A stretch of 64,000 bases of DNA, from the NCBI GenBank assembly GCA_958296015.1, contig CATQIH010000014.1, positions 1-64,000 of the forward strand, written 5' to 3'. This DNA comes from Cyclobacteriaceae bacterium (GTDB taxonomy: Bacteria; Bacteroidota; Bacteroidia; Cytophagales; Cyclobacteriaceae). The notes under the pieces are model-generated. The model saw only the letters and a list, made by a program, of their open reading frames with translations. It made no database searches and was not told the origin of the DNA. Positions 9,206 through 17,851 of the stretch are shown here, in pieces (positions within the stretch are counted from its first letter, which is position 1; the number at the start of each line of letters is the position of its first letter). Both the position numbers and the translations under genes were made by a program.

Positions 9206-10258
9206 ATGAATACACAACATATCAAGCTGAGTGTGCTGGACCAATCACCGGTTAGAAAAGGAGATACGGCACGGCAGGCAATATTAGAGACAATAGCATT
9301 GGCTAAGTTTACAGAAAAATTGGGTTACCAACGCTTCTGGGTGTCAGAACACCACAATGCGGTAAGCCTGGCAGGCTCTACGCCAGAGGTGCTGATCGCA
9401 CATCTTGCCTCACAGACACAGCACATCAGGGTAGGTTCCGGCGGGGTGATGATGCCCAACCACAGCACCTTGAAAGTAGCTGAAAACTTTCGTATGCTGG
9501 AAACTTTGTATCCCGGACGTATAGACTTGGGCATGGGCAGAGCACCCGGAGGCGATAGGTTTACGGCTTCTATACTCAATCCTTCTAACACCTTTAGTGA
9601 GAAAGATTTTGTGCAGCAACTATATGATTTGCAACACTATCTCTACGACAAACATAATCCCGACATCCAGCCCCGTGTGCGGGCCATACCAATAACAACG
9701 ACGGTGCCCGAACTGTGGTTGCTGAGTTCCAGCGGACAAAGCGGATTGTTTGCTGCGCATTTTGGCATGGGACTGTCATTTGCACACTTCATTAACCCAA
9801 CAGGCGGACCAGAGGCTGTCAGCATGTACCGCGAGCGTTTTAAGCCTTCGGAGCAATTGGCGGAGCCTGTGGCCAGCCTTGGTATTTTTGTGATGTGTGC
9901 TGATACGGAAGAAAAAGCTGCGCAACTACAGGCCACCATGGACGTACAGATGCTGCATATTGAGCAGGGCATACGCCAGGGTTTTAGTGCTTATGAAGAC
10001 ATCCGGGATTATCAGTTTACCAGTGCCGAAAGAGAAAGAGTGATGTTCAACCGGCAGCGCATGGTATCAGGTACGCCTGAGCAGGTAAAAGATAAGCTCA
10101 CAAAACTGGCAGCCGCCTACGAGGTAGACGAAATCATGGCAGTAACCATCACCTACGATTTTGCAGACCGGCTGCGGTCATACGAGCTGCTGGCAGAAGC
10201 TTTTGTGCCAGCAGCCTTTGCCGGCGAACCTCTAGATATTGCTGCAAAACAGCTATGA
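9206..10258 (+). CDS. LLM-class flavin-dependent oxidoreductase (luciferase-like)
   Basis: I chose the ATG at 9206 (350 residues) rather than a TTG 24 nt earlier because MNTQHIKLSVLDQSP is the usual N-terminus of this subgroup. The protein is a single bacterial-luciferase-like TIM barrel. LSVLDQSPV, the FWVSEHHN motif, the GGVMMPNHSTLKVAENFRML region and the PGRIDLGMGRAPGGD signature are all present and mark the MsnO8-type LLM subgroup. Such enzymes use FMN (or F420 in actinobacteria) for monooxygenation; the substrate is unknown. The deacetylase-like gene begins 24 nt downstream on the same strand, so the two may be co-transcribed. Confidence 0.9.
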   Translation: MNTQHIKLSVLDQSPVRKGDTARQAILETIALAKFTEKLGYQRFWVSEHHNAVSLAGSTPEVLIAHLASQTQHIRVGSGGVMMPNHSTLKVAENFRMLETLYPGRIDLGMGRAPGGDRFTASILNPSNTFSEKDFVQQLYDLQHYLYDKHNPDIQPRVRAIPITTTVPELWLLSSSGQSGLFAAHFGMGLSFAHFINPTGGPEAVSMYRERFKPSEQLAEPVASLGIFVMCADTEEKAAQLQATMDVQMLHIEQGIRQGFSAYEDIRDYQFTSAERERVMFNRQRMVSGTPEQVKDKLTKLAAAYEVDEIMAVTITYDFADRLRSYELLAEAFVPAAFAGEPLDIAAKQL

Positions 10259-10282
10259 ATGTAGTATTTGCCCCTGTCTCGT

Positions 10283-11185
10283 ATGCTTAAAGTTGCCTGG
10301 AGTGAGGTCTATGCGCATCCGCTGCCTGAAAATCACCGTTTTCCTATGCTCAAATATGAGCTGCTTCCTGAGCAGCTCATCTACGAAGGCACGATCAAAG
10401 AAAATGCATTTTTTCGTCCGGAGCCGCTCGATGAAGCCCTAATCATAGGTACCCACAAGTCCGATTACTGGCATAAGCTAAAGCACCAGCAACTGAGCCG
10501 CACAGAAATCCGCAAGACAGGTTTTCCTATGTCGAAGCAACTCATAGCACGTGAGATCATCATTGCCGATGGCACAGTGCAGGCCGCACTTTTTGCCCTG
10601 AAATACGGTGCAGCCTGCAATATTGCCGGAGGCACCCACCATGCATTCACCGACAGGGGCGAGGGCTTCTGCCTGCTGAACGACATGGCTATTGCAGCCA
10701 ACTACCTGCTAGACAACCAGCTTGCCCGGCAGATACTCATGGTAGACCTCGACGTACACCAGGGAAACGGCACTGCCGAGATATTTCAGCATCAGCCTGC
10801 CGTATATACTTTCAGTATGCATGGCAAAAAAAACTACCCGATGCACAAAGAACAGTCTGATCTGGATATTGCCCTTGAAGACGGCACCGACGACCGCACT
10901 TACCTGGCACAACTGGCAGGTGCTTTGCCAGCCCTGATAGACCGGGTTGCTCCCGACTTTATCTTCTACCAGGCAGGAGTGGATGTGCTGGCTACGGATA
11001 AGCTGGGCAGGCTGGGCCTGAGCCAGGATGGATGCAAGTCCAGGGACAGGCTGGTGCTTAGCCTGTGCAGGCAACATGGCATTCCGGTTGCTATAAGCAT
11101 GGGCGGCGGTTATTCAGAAAAGATTGCGCATATTGTGGAAGCACATGCCAATACGTATCGCCTTGTGCAGGATATATTTTTCTAA
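10283..11185 (+). CDS. Histone deacetylase superfamily amidohydrolase
   Basis: With the ATG at 10283 the protein has 300 residues and starts MLKVAWSEVYAHPLP, the usual class IV-like N-terminus; a TTG 15 nt upstream is less likely. All catalytic features of the arginase/deacetylase fold are visible: the paired histidines H119-H120 (GGTHHAF), zinc ligands D157 and H159 (VDLDVHQGNG), the third ligand D239 (ATDKLG), and the transition-state tyrosine Y277 (GGGYS). Bacterial members remove acetyl groups from small molecules such as polyamines or from lysines; the substrate is not determinable. The rhomboid gene starts 5 nt downstream, which suggests an operon of at least three genes from 9206. Confidence 0.93.
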   Translation: MLKVAWSEVYAHPLPENHRFPMLKYELLPEQLIYEGTIKENAFFRPEPLDEALIIGTHKSDYWHKLKHQQLSRTEIRKTGFPMSKQLIAREIIIADGTVQAALFALKYGAACNIAGGTHHAFTDRGEGFCLLNDMAIAANYLLDNQLARQILMVDLDVHQGNGTAEIFQHQPAVYTFSMHGKKNYPMHKEQSDLDIALEDGTDDRTYLAQLAGALPALIDRVAPDFIFYQAGVDVLATDKLGRLGLSQDGCKSRDRLVLSLCRQHGIPVAISMGGGYSEKIAHIVEAHANTYRLVQDIFF

Positions 11186-11190
11186 TTCAG

Positions 11191-11928
11191 ATGACTACTT
11201 TGGCTACATCTCACACAGATAAATTTGTTTTTCGGAGAAGCATCTTCATGACGCTGGGCTTTATTCTGTTGCTTTGGATTGTAAAAGCACTGGAATGGAG
11301 CACCGCCACCGACTTGGGTACTTTTGGCATTTTGCCCCGTACGCTCACCGGCTTCACTGGCATCATCACCGGGCCGCTCATTCATGGCGATATGGTTCAT
11401 TTGATGTCCAACACCTTTCCGCTGATGTTGCTGATGCTGGCTGTGTTTTATTTTTATGATAAGATCGCCCTGGAAGTGTTTATATGGATTTATCTCATTA
11501 CCGGCTTCTGGGTATGGCTGGCAGCACGGCAAGCCTACCACATCGGAGCCAGCGGACTGGTCTATGGGTTGGCATCCTTCCTTTTCTTCAGCGGCATTTT
11601 TCGCAAAGATGTTCGTTCGGTGGCGGTAGCTTTGTGTATTGCTTTTCTGTATGGAGGCATGTTGCAGGGCGTTTTTCCCGGTACGCAGAGCGTATCCTGG
11701 GAGTCTCACCTGCTGGGAACGGCCGCGGGTATCTTGTGCGCGTTTTATTTCAGAAAAAAGGCATCCCTGACTTATCATCAAACAGAAGATGAAGAAGACA
11801 ACAAGTCAACTGTTGAAGCAACACCTTTTGCTATCACAAGCAGCACCTACCAACAGGATACGTATACGACTGACCCGCTATTTTGCTACGAATACACCAA
11901 AAAGAAAGATGAGACAGAGGAAGAATAA
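11191..11928 (+). CDS. Rhomboid family intramembrane serine protease
   Basis: The ATG at 11191 gives a 245-residue protein; the open frame extends further upstream only inside the preceding gene. There are six hydrophobic helices. The catalytic dyad is visible as S121 in HIGASGLVYG and H173 in SWESHLLGTAAG, and the GPLIHGDMVHLMSN motif supplies the oxyanion-side histidine and asparagine. The cytoplasmic C-terminal tail of about 55 residues is acidic and polar. It should cut membrane-spanning substrates in the inner membrane. It is preceded by 5 nt and lies in the same orientation as the deacetylase-like gene. The gene after it is on the opposite strand. Confidence 0.93.
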   Translation: MTTLATSHTDKFVFRRSIFMTLGFILLLWIVKALEWSTATDLGTFGILPRTLTGFTGIITGPLIHGDMVHLMSNTFPLMLLMLAVFYFYDKIALEVFIWIYLITGFWVWLAARQAYHIGASGLVYGLASFLFFSGIFRKDVRSVAVALCIAFLYGGMLQGVFPGTQSVSWESHLLGTAAGILCAFYFRKKASLTYHQTEDEEDNKSTVEATPFAITSSTYQQDTYTTDPLFCYEYTKKKDETEEE

Positions 11929-11937
11929 GAGCAAAGA

Positions 11938-12327
11938 TTATTGCTTGAGAAACTTAAAAGCATTCTGTAGTTTTTCCTTGCCCGTACAAGACTTGCAATA
12001 GATTGTCAGCATATAATAGCCATTGGGATAGCTACTGGCATTGATACGGTATTTTCCTGGAGTCACCTTTTCCATATCTAAAAGCATCACATTGCCCAGG
12101 ATGTTTCGTATCTCCAGTTTAAGATCAGTTTCGTTGAGGAAGGTCGGATCAAGCTCCTGTAATTCCAGGTATAGAAAATCCTTTACCGGATTGGGGTAGA
12201 TCAAATACTGCTGCCCAACCTGCTGTATCTGCTCATTACCCGCTTCCATAGCTGTTGTGTTTCCTGGCAAAATGACCAGGACAGGCAGGAGTGCTAACAA
12301 AACATAGATGAGTACAGCTCTTTTCAT
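11938..12327 (-). CDS. Small exported protein consisting mostly of a T9SS sorting domain
   Basis: The ATG at 12327 gives 129 residues with a hydrophobic signal segment (MKRAVLIYVLLALLPVLVIL); an ATG 12 nt upstream is also possible. After a short linker, nearly the whole protein is a T9SS type A C-terminal domain: YLIYPNPVKDFLYLEL, then LEIRNILGNVML, then PNGYYMLTIYCKSC. Such domains normally follow a large passenger. Here there is almost none, so the protein is either a minimal secreted peptide or what remains of a larger gene. The two cysteines in YCKSC are unusual for this domain. It converges on the rhomboid gene with a 9-nt gap. Confidence 0.7.
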   Translation of the reverse strand: MKRAVLIYVLLALLPVLVILPGNTTAMEAGNEQIQQVGQQYLIYPNPVKDFLYLELQELDPTFLNETDLKLEIRNILGNVMLLDMEKVTPGKYRINASSYPNGYYMLTIYCKSCTGKEKLQNAFKFLKQ

Positions 12328-12430
12328 AAGTAATGACAAGTATCTTACTACTAATACTCGTTTTTGCGAAAATATGTTTTAAAAAAACAGATAATAACCA
12401 ATAAAATACTGACATAGCCGTTATACCCAC

Positions 12431-12460
12431 AAAAAAAAGCCGATAATATGCTGATCGGCT
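12431..12460 (-). terminator. Rho-independent terminator for the lipoprotein gene
   Basis: The inverted repeat AGCCGAT / ATCGGCT (12438-12444 with 12454-12460) is followed on the minus strand by a run of eight T (12431-12438). It lies just downstream of the lipoprotein gene that ends at 12521. Confidence 0.8.
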
Positions 12461-12481
12461 GCTGGTAAATTGTTTAAAACC

Positions 12482-12504
12482 CTGTCCTGTGCCTCACAGG
12501 ACAG
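12482..12504. repeat. Short perfect hairpin, CTGTG-CCT-CACAG type
   Basis: A 10-bp perfect stem (12482-12491 with 12495-12504) closes a 3-nt loop. It lies between the lipoprotein stop codon and its terminator, so it could help termination or protect the 3' end. The loop-proximal sequence CTGTG/CACAG recurs in hairpins near 46998 and 52071. Confidence 0.6.
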
Positions 12505-12520
12505 TGAGTAACCTGCCGCA

Positions 12521-13006
12521 CTACTTCAAGCTATTGGCTAATCTATCTATCTCTTTCTCAATACGTGCTATGGCATCATTAACCTCCTGCTTGGTATAGC
12601 TCCAATCCTGGCGGCTGACAGACCTGGCTTTCGTGATGTTTGTATTAAGCTTATCTTTTTCCGACTGTAGCTCATCAACAGCAGAATTGATATCAGAGGT
12701 GGCACCGTCGTTTTCAGACTTCTTCGCACTCTTTTTTAGGGAACTGATGCGTTTGTCAATCTCTTTGATTCTGTTTTCAAACCCGTCGATGGTTGCCTCC
12801 CGGTTATCATCATAAAACTGCTCCCTTGCTTCCACAGCTTCTTTCATCTTCTGCTGTGCTTCCTGTGTAGCCTCACGTGCATCCTGAATCTTCTTGGTGA
12901 CATCTTCCTGGGTCAGTAGTTTGTTGCAAGAAGAAAGTCCTGCCATCATGCTTCCGCTTATCAGCAGAATAACAATAGGTGCTTTTAAAAATCTGTTAAA
13001 ATTCAT
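12521..13006 (-). CDS. Coiled-coil lipoprotein
   Basis: The 161-residue protein has a type II signal peptide with lipobox LSSC, acylated at C27. Residues 30-160 are almost entirely charged and helical (EATQEAQQKMKEAVEAREQF, then repeated KEIDKRISSLKK-like heptads), so it should form a long coiled coil in the periplasm or on the outer membrane. It resembles stress-inducible Sll1863-like or YtxH-associated proteins, but no specific family is certain. It is transcribed away from the M14 peptidase gene at 13095, with which it shares an 88-bp promoter region, and it is closed by a terminator at 12431-12460. Confidence 0.75.
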   Translation of the reverse strand: MNFNRFLKAPIVILLISGSMMAGLSSCNKLLTQEDVTKKIQDAREATQEAQQKMKEAVEAREQFYDDNREATIDGFENRIKEIDKRISSLKKSAKKSENDGATSDINSAVDELQSEKDKLNTNITKARSVSRQDWSYTKQEVNDAIARIEKEIDRLANSLK

Positions 13007-13094
13007 TATTTTCTTTGGTTTGTTAGTATGTTTATAACCATTAAAAGAAAGAAATTGTTTTGAGCCTTTTTATAACCTATACCTTATACTTTTT

Positions 13095-15626
13095 ATGAAT
13101 AAAATCTATTCCCTGCTATTGGTTGCTCTTTTCTTTGCTACCCAGCTTCACGCACAAGTCAAAAGTCCCGAAGATTTTCTGGGCTATGCGCTGGGTGAAC
13201 GTTTTACCCCGCATCATCGCGTAATGGACTATTTTAGGCATGTGGTTTCTCAAACACCCAACATCTCTATGACGCAATACGGAGAAACTTACGAGCACCG
13301 TCCGCTGGTTGCCACCTTTATTGCCTCTCCTGAGAATTTTGAGAACCTGGAAGCTATCCGGCGCAACAACCTGAGCCGCACCGGCCTGATAGACAGTACC
13401 ACCTCCGGCTACGATGATGTGGCTATCGTTTGGCTGAGCTACAATGTGCATGGCAACGAGGCCGTCTCTACCGAAGCCGCTATGCAGGTGCTGTACGACC
13501 TGGCTCGCCCCAATAACCCGCAGGCACAAGAGTGGCTCAAGCATACGGTAGTCGTCATAGACCCATGCATCAATCCTGACGGGCGCGATCGCTATGTGCA
13601 CTGGTATGAGCAAAGAGCAGCGCACCCCTACAACCCCAACCCGGATGCCTGGGAACACCACGAACCCTGGATGTATGGCCGCATGAACCATTATCTCTTC
13701 GACCTGAACCGCGACTGGGCATGGACCACGCAGCAGGAAAGCAAGCAACGGCTGGCACTCTACAACCAGTGGCTGCCACAGATCCATGCCGACTACCATG
13801 AGCAAAGTGTGGAATCTCCTTACTACTTTGCTCCGGCTGCCGAACCGTATCACGCGCTGATCACCGACTGGCAACGGCAGTTTCAGGAGATGCTGGGGAA
13901 GAACAACGCTGGCTATTTTGATAAAAAAGGATGGCAGTATTTTACCAACGAAAGGTTTGACCTGCTCTACCCCAGTTATGGCGATACCTACCCCATCTTC
14001 AACGGAGCTATTGGCATGACCTACGAGCAGGGCGGCGGTGGCCGCGCCGGGCTGGGCATCATCAATGCTGCCCACGATACGCTCACACTCACAGACCGTA
14101 TTGCGCACCACGTCACCACCAGCCTGTCTACCATTGAGCTAAGTGCCGAAAATGCTGCTAAGCTCCTACAGGAATACACCCGCTTTTACAAACAAGCTGT
14201 AAGCGACCCAAGTGGCACGTATAAGTCCTATATTATCAAGCAAGGCAGCAATGCTGGTAAAATAGCAGCCCTAAAAGCACTGTTGGACACACACCGCATC
14301 CGCTACAGCCAGAGCACAGGCAGCCAGGGGCTTTCCGGCTTCAGCTACCGGCAAAAAAGCACCGGCAAGTTTCAGATGCAGCAAGGCGACCTGATCATCC
14401 CGGCCAGCCAGCCCAAGTCCGTGCTGCTACAGGTATTGTTTGACCCCAACGTGCAACTTACTGATTCTGTCACGTATGACATCACGGCATGGGCCATTCC
14501 GTATGCGTATGACCTGGATGCCTATGCACTGACCAGCCGCGTGGGCGATGGAAAGGCCGTAGCAAAAGATACGTTTACCAACATGGCTGTGAGCGAAAAT
14601 GCTTATGCGTATGTAGTGCCCTGGCAAAGTGTAGAGAATGCGCATTTTCTGGCCCGGTTGCTCAAGCAAGACATCAGGGTACGCTTTGCCATGCGTGGCT
14701 TTGAGGTGGCGGGCAAAAAGTTTGAGGCCGGTTCGCTGATCATCCCCCGCGAAGATAACGAAGACCAGCCAGCCTTTGATCAGAATATAGCAGCCATCGC
14801 CAATGCAAACCGGCAGATTGTCACCCCGATTGCTACCGGGCTGATGACCCAAGGGTACGACCTGGGTTCTGGTGAAAACCGGATCATTGAGCCGCCCAAG
14901 GTAGCCTTGCTGGCCGGAGAGGATACATCGCCTTATGGCGTAGGCGAAATATGGTATTACTTTGAACGGCAGCTTGAGTACCCGCTCACCATCATCAACG
15001 TAGAAGATACGGGCCGCATTGACCTGAACGAGTACAACACGCTGATTCTAGCCGATGGCCGCTATCCGCAGGTACTAAAAAACCTGGAACTGGACTCCTG
15101 GGTGCGCCGTGGTGGGAAAGTAATTGCCCTGCAAGGTGCCTTGTCTTACTTTGAGAAAAGCGACACCTATGCCCTGACCACCTATACCAAAGAACAGCAA
15201 AAAGCCATAGATGCCGAAGCAAAAATTCGGCAGAAAGAAGACCAATTGGCATCTTATGCCTCGCAGGAACGAAGAAACATCAGCCAGTCTACACCAGGCA
15301 GTATCTTCAGGCTGCATCTAGACAATACCCATCCGCTGGCACTGGGCTATCCTGACTACTACTACACCCTCAAAACCGGCAGCGACCGCTACGCCTACCT
15401 GCCCGATGGCTGGAACGTAGGCACCATCCGCAGCAGCAGCGACTTGGTGAGTGGCTTTGTGGGCAGTCGTCTGTTGCCGAAGCTAACAGAGTCGATGGTG
15501 CTGGGCGTAGAAGAAATAGGCCGTGGGCAGGCAGTGTATATGGCTGATAATCCTCTGTTCCGCATGTTCTGGGACAACGGTAAGTTACTATTCGCCAACG
15601 CCGTCTTTCTGGTAGGCCAGCAGTGA
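13095..15626 (+). CDS. Large M14 family zinc carboxypeptidase, exported
   Basis: The 843-residue protein has a signal peptide (1-20, ending QLHAQ). The catalytic M14 domain lies at about 25-360. Zinc ligands are visible as H119 and E122 (YNVHGNEAVS) and H235 (IHADYHEQ), with the LNRDWAW substrate motif and the catalytic glutamate in MTYEQGGGGR. The C-terminal half (about 370-843) includes a class I glutamine amidotransferase-like segment (about 600-700, NTLILADGRYP and GGKVIALQG), as in many Bacteroidota M14 proteins of this length. It should degrade peptides outside the cytoplasm. It stands alone, with a 42-bp repeat array just downstream. Confidence 0.9.
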   Translation: MNKIYSLLLVALFFATQLHAQVKSPEDFLGYALGERFTPHHRVMDYFRHVVSQTPNISMTQYGETYEHRPLVATFIASPENFENLEAIRRNNLSRTGLIDSTTSGYDDVAIVWLSYNVHGNEAVSTEAAMQVLYDLARPNNPQAQEWLKHTVVVIDPCINPDGRDRYVHWYEQRAAHPYNPNPDAWEHHEPWMYGRMNHYLFDLNRDWAWTTQQESKQRLALYNQWLPQIHADYHEQSVESPYYFAPAAEPYHALITDWQRQFQEMLGKNNAGYFDKKGWQYFTNERFDLLYPSYGDTYPIFNGAIGMTYEQGGGGRAGLGIINAAHDTLTLTDRIAHHVTTSLSTIELSAENAAKLLQEYTRFYKQAVSDPSGTYKSYIIKQGSNAGKIAALKALLDTHRIRYSQSTGSQGLSGFSYRQKSTGKFQMQQGDLIIPASQPKSVLLQVLFDPNVQLTDSVTYDITAWAIPYAYDLDAYALTSRVGDGKAVAKDTFTNMAVSENAYAYVVPWQSVENAHFLARLLKQDIRVRFAMRGFEVAGKKFEAGSLIIPREDNEDQPAFDQNIAAIANANRQIVTPIATGLMTQGYDLGSGENRIIEPPKVALLAGEDTSPYGVGEIWYYFERQLEYPLTIINVEDTGRIDLNEYNTLILADGRYPQVLKNLELDSWVRRGGKVIALQGALSYFEKSDTYALTTYTKEQQKAIDAEAKIRQKEDQLASYASQERRNISQSTPGSIFRLHLDNTHPLALGYPDYYYTLKTGSDRYAYLPDGWNVGTIRSSSDLVSGFVGSRLLPKLTESMVLGVEEIGRGQAVYMADNPLFRMFWDNGKLLFANAVFLVGQQ

Positions 15627-15676
15627 TCATCTGTAGCCATATAGCCCTCATACTACAGTTTGCATAATAAGCACAT

Positions 15677-15870
15677 CCCAACTTCATACGGATTTGCTCC
15701 TAGACTACGTGTTCTTCTTATCAATCCACATGGATTTGCCACTGGAACACGTGGTTTTCTTATCAATCCATGTGGATTTGCCACTGGAACACGTGTTCTT
15801 CTCATCAATCCATATGGATTTGTTTGCGGGACACGTGGTTTTCTTATGAATTCATATAAATACTACGCCA
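15677..15870. repeat. 42-bp tandem repeat array, about four units
   Basis: Three clear units lie at 15712-15753, 15754-15795 and 15796-15837, with degenerate partial units on both sides. Each unit holds ATCCAYRTGGAT, a 12-bp near or perfect palindrome, and ends in ACACGTG. The core of the first unit is the exact reverse complement of the core of the second, and the third is a perfect palindrome. The array is open in one frame with a 14-residue repeat (LINPxGFATGTR), but the only start is a TTG and no ribosome site is seen. I treat it as non-coding. The remaining 15871-16062 shows no gene. Confidence 0.75.
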
Positions 15871-16062
15871 TCTTCAGACTTTTTTGATCAATAATCCTTT
15901 TTATCATTGGCAAGCATGTGCTACGAGCTTGTATTGTGGCGTTTATACGATTATATTTAGGTGATACACGCTATTGATAGCGGCTATATGGTAGTTGAAA
16001 GTAATTTGTTGGTTAAAACAACCAGTATATCTATTGCAATTTATGTTTCGTAACTTTCCAGC

Positions 16063-16962
16063 ATGTATTATAGACGCAAATTGATGCTTGGAATATTAGA
16101 GGAGTTTGGCGGAAAACTAAACCACACTAATTTCCAGAAGATACTTTTTCTGGTAACCAGAAAACAGTCAAAAAAATCATTTGACTTTGTTCCTTACAGA
16201 TACGGTTGTTTTTCATTTCAAGCTAACCAGGATTTGTTAACCTTAGGCAAGTACAATCTGATAAACTCTGTGACGAATCGTAAATCGTCAAACTGGGTAT
16301 TAGCCGAAGGTGACTCAAATTTTTATGCTGAACTCAAAAAAGAAGACCAAGCTGCTATTAAATCTGTAAAAAGAGAAATCCAGGAGTTTTCTCAAAAAGA
16401 TTTAGTTCGATATACATATATACATTACCCTTTTTATGCAACAAAGAGTCAGATTGCTAAAAATATCCTCACCACTGAAGAGATGTTATCTGTAGAAAAT
16501 CAAAAGAGGAATATTGAAGAACATGAGTTTTTTACAATTGGTTACGAAGGAATAAGTTTAGAGACTTATCTAAACAAATTAATCATTAATGATATAAGGC
16601 TTTTGTGTGATGTGCGAAAGAATTCATTGAGTATGAAATATGGATTCTCAAAGTCACAATTAAAGAACGCTTGCGAAAGTTTGGGTATAAAATATCTTCA
16701 CATTCCTGAATTGGGTATTGAATCCGATAAAAGGAAAGAGCTACATACCATGTCTGATTATAATAAATTGTTTGAGGATTATGAGAAGACTACTCTAAAA
16801 GACAATAGCAAAGCTATTCAACATCTATTCCAACTTATCAAAGACCATAAAAGGGTAGCCATTACTTGTTTTGAAAAGGAAGTCTGTATGTGTCATAGAG
16901 GAAGGGTTCTCAAAGCTTTGACAATGCTACCGGATTGGGATATACCCTACAAAAACTTATAA
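16063..16962 (+). CDS. N-terminal helix-turn-helix-like domain fused to DUF488
   Basis: The 299-residue protein has two parts. Residues 1-130 look like a winged-helix or SocA/Panacea-like fold (ILEEFGGKLNHTNFQKILFL, then FVPYRYGCFSFQ). Residues 148-299 are a clear DUF488 domain: FFTIGYEGIS, then LLCDVRKNSLSMKYGFSK, GIKYLHIPELGI, and the signature CFEKEVCMCHRGRVL with conserved C, E, C, H and R residues. DUF488 has no settled activity; the CxE/CHR cluster suggests a metal or phosphate site. The base composition is visibly more AT-rich than neighbouring genes, which suggests acquisition. Its stop codon abuts the ATG of the next gene, so the two are translationally coupled. Confidence 0.8.
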   Translation: MYYRRKLMLGILEEFGGKLNHTNFQKILFLVTRKQSKKSFDFVPYRYGCFSFQANQDLLTLGKYNLINSVTNRKSSNWVLAEGDSNFYAELKKEDQAAIKSVKREIQEFSQKDLVRYTYIHYPFYATKSQIAKNILTTEEMLSVENQKRNIEEHEFFTIGYEGISLETYLNKLIINDIRLLCDVRKNSLSMKYGFSKSQLKNACESLGIKYLHIPELGIESDKRKELHTMSDYNKLFEDYEKTTLKDNSKAIQHLFQLIKDHKRVAITCFEKEVCMCHRGRVLKALTMLPDWDIPYKNL

Positions 16963-17799
16963 ATGATAAGGAAAAAAGTTCTTCTTACAGTCACGACTTA
17001 CCCATTGCCATCACGAAGTTATGACGAACTTGTTTGTACTGCTGGAGTACTTGAGGATGGTAGTTGGATTAGAATTTACCCTGTTCCTTTGAGTTTCTTG
17101 GTTGATTTAAAAAAGGACGGAAGAGTCAAAAATGTCAAGTATAATTGGATAGAGCTTGATCTAAAGAAAAGGACAGACGACTTTAGGCCAGAAAGCTACT
17201 CACCGGAGAATTATGACTTTCGAGATATAGAGCTATCAGGACGATTAAATATTGCTTCTAGCTGGTTTGAGCGAAAAAAGTATTGCCTCACAAATGTATA
17301 TACAAGCATTACTGCGTTGATCGAAGACTCAAAAGCTCCTAAAAACACCTCGTTAGGTACTTTTAAACCTGCTGAAATCATTGATTTCGAAGTTGAGAAA
17401 GACGAAAGAGACTGGAAACCTGTTTGGAAAGAAATCCGACACCAGCTTGACTTATTTGCAAATGAACGCGATTCTGAACCCTCTAAAATGATTCCGAAAG
17501 TTCCCTATAAGTTTTACTATAAATTCAAAGATTCAGAAGGTAAAACATCAAGATTAATGATAGAAGACTGGGAAATCGGCGCGTTGTATTGGAATTCCCT
17601 GCGAAGCACCGCTGGAAATGAAGAAGATGCTTTGAAAAAGGTAAAGAAAAAGTATCTTGATGACTTGGCCAGGACAAAAGATATCTATCTGTTTTTAGGA
17701 ACAACATCTGAAGGACATAGAAGAAGATGGACGAATCCTTTCGTAATTATTGGAGTCTTCTATCCGAAGATCGAGACACAGTTGGGGCTTTTCAACTGA
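16963..17799 (+). CDS. Unrecognised protein coupled to the DUF488 gene
   Basis: The 278-residue soluble protein starts immediately after the stop of the DUF488 gene (no gap), so it almost certainly works with it. Its N-terminus reads VLLTVTTYPLPSRSYDELVC followed by TAGVLEDGSWIRIYPVPL, a pattern I associate with uncharacterised partners of DUF488 proteins. The middle has a charged region (KDERDWKPVWKEIRHQLDLF) and the C-terminus has KDIYLFLGTTSEGHRRRWTNPFVIIGVF, which looks like a beta-strand core with a conserved W-x-N-P-F. There is no signal peptide or membrane segment. Codon use and AT content match the preceding gene and differ from neighbours. A role in nucleic-acid processing or defence is only a guess from such pairings. 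Confidence 0.6.
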   Translation: MIRKKVLLTVTTYPLPSRSYDELVCTAGVLEDGSWIRIYPVPLSFLVDLKKDGRVKNVKYNWIELDLKKRTDDFRPESYSPENYDFRDIELSGRLNIASSWFERKKYCLTNVYTSITALIEDSKAPKNTSLGTFKPAEIIDFEVEKDERDWKPVWKEIRHQLDLFANERDSEPSKMIPKVPYKFYYKFKDSEGKTSRLMIEDWEIGALYWNSLRSTAGNEEDALKKVKKKYLDDLARTKDIYLFLGTTSEGHRRRWTNPFVIIGVFYPKIETQLGLFN

Positions 17800-17851
17800 C
17801 CAGGTAACAAAAAAATACCTATCCAAAATCAGAAGCTTTCTGTTATGCCTA

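Noticed and set aside
13095-15626. Long minus-strand open frames (for example about 330 codons at 13116-14111)
   Set aside because: These are antisense shadows of the M14 peptidase; their translations have no recognisable features.
15660-15887. 75-codon open frame over the 42-bp repeats
   Set aside because: The only start is a TTG with no ribosome site, and the repeat unit itself keeps the frame open because its length is a multiple of three.
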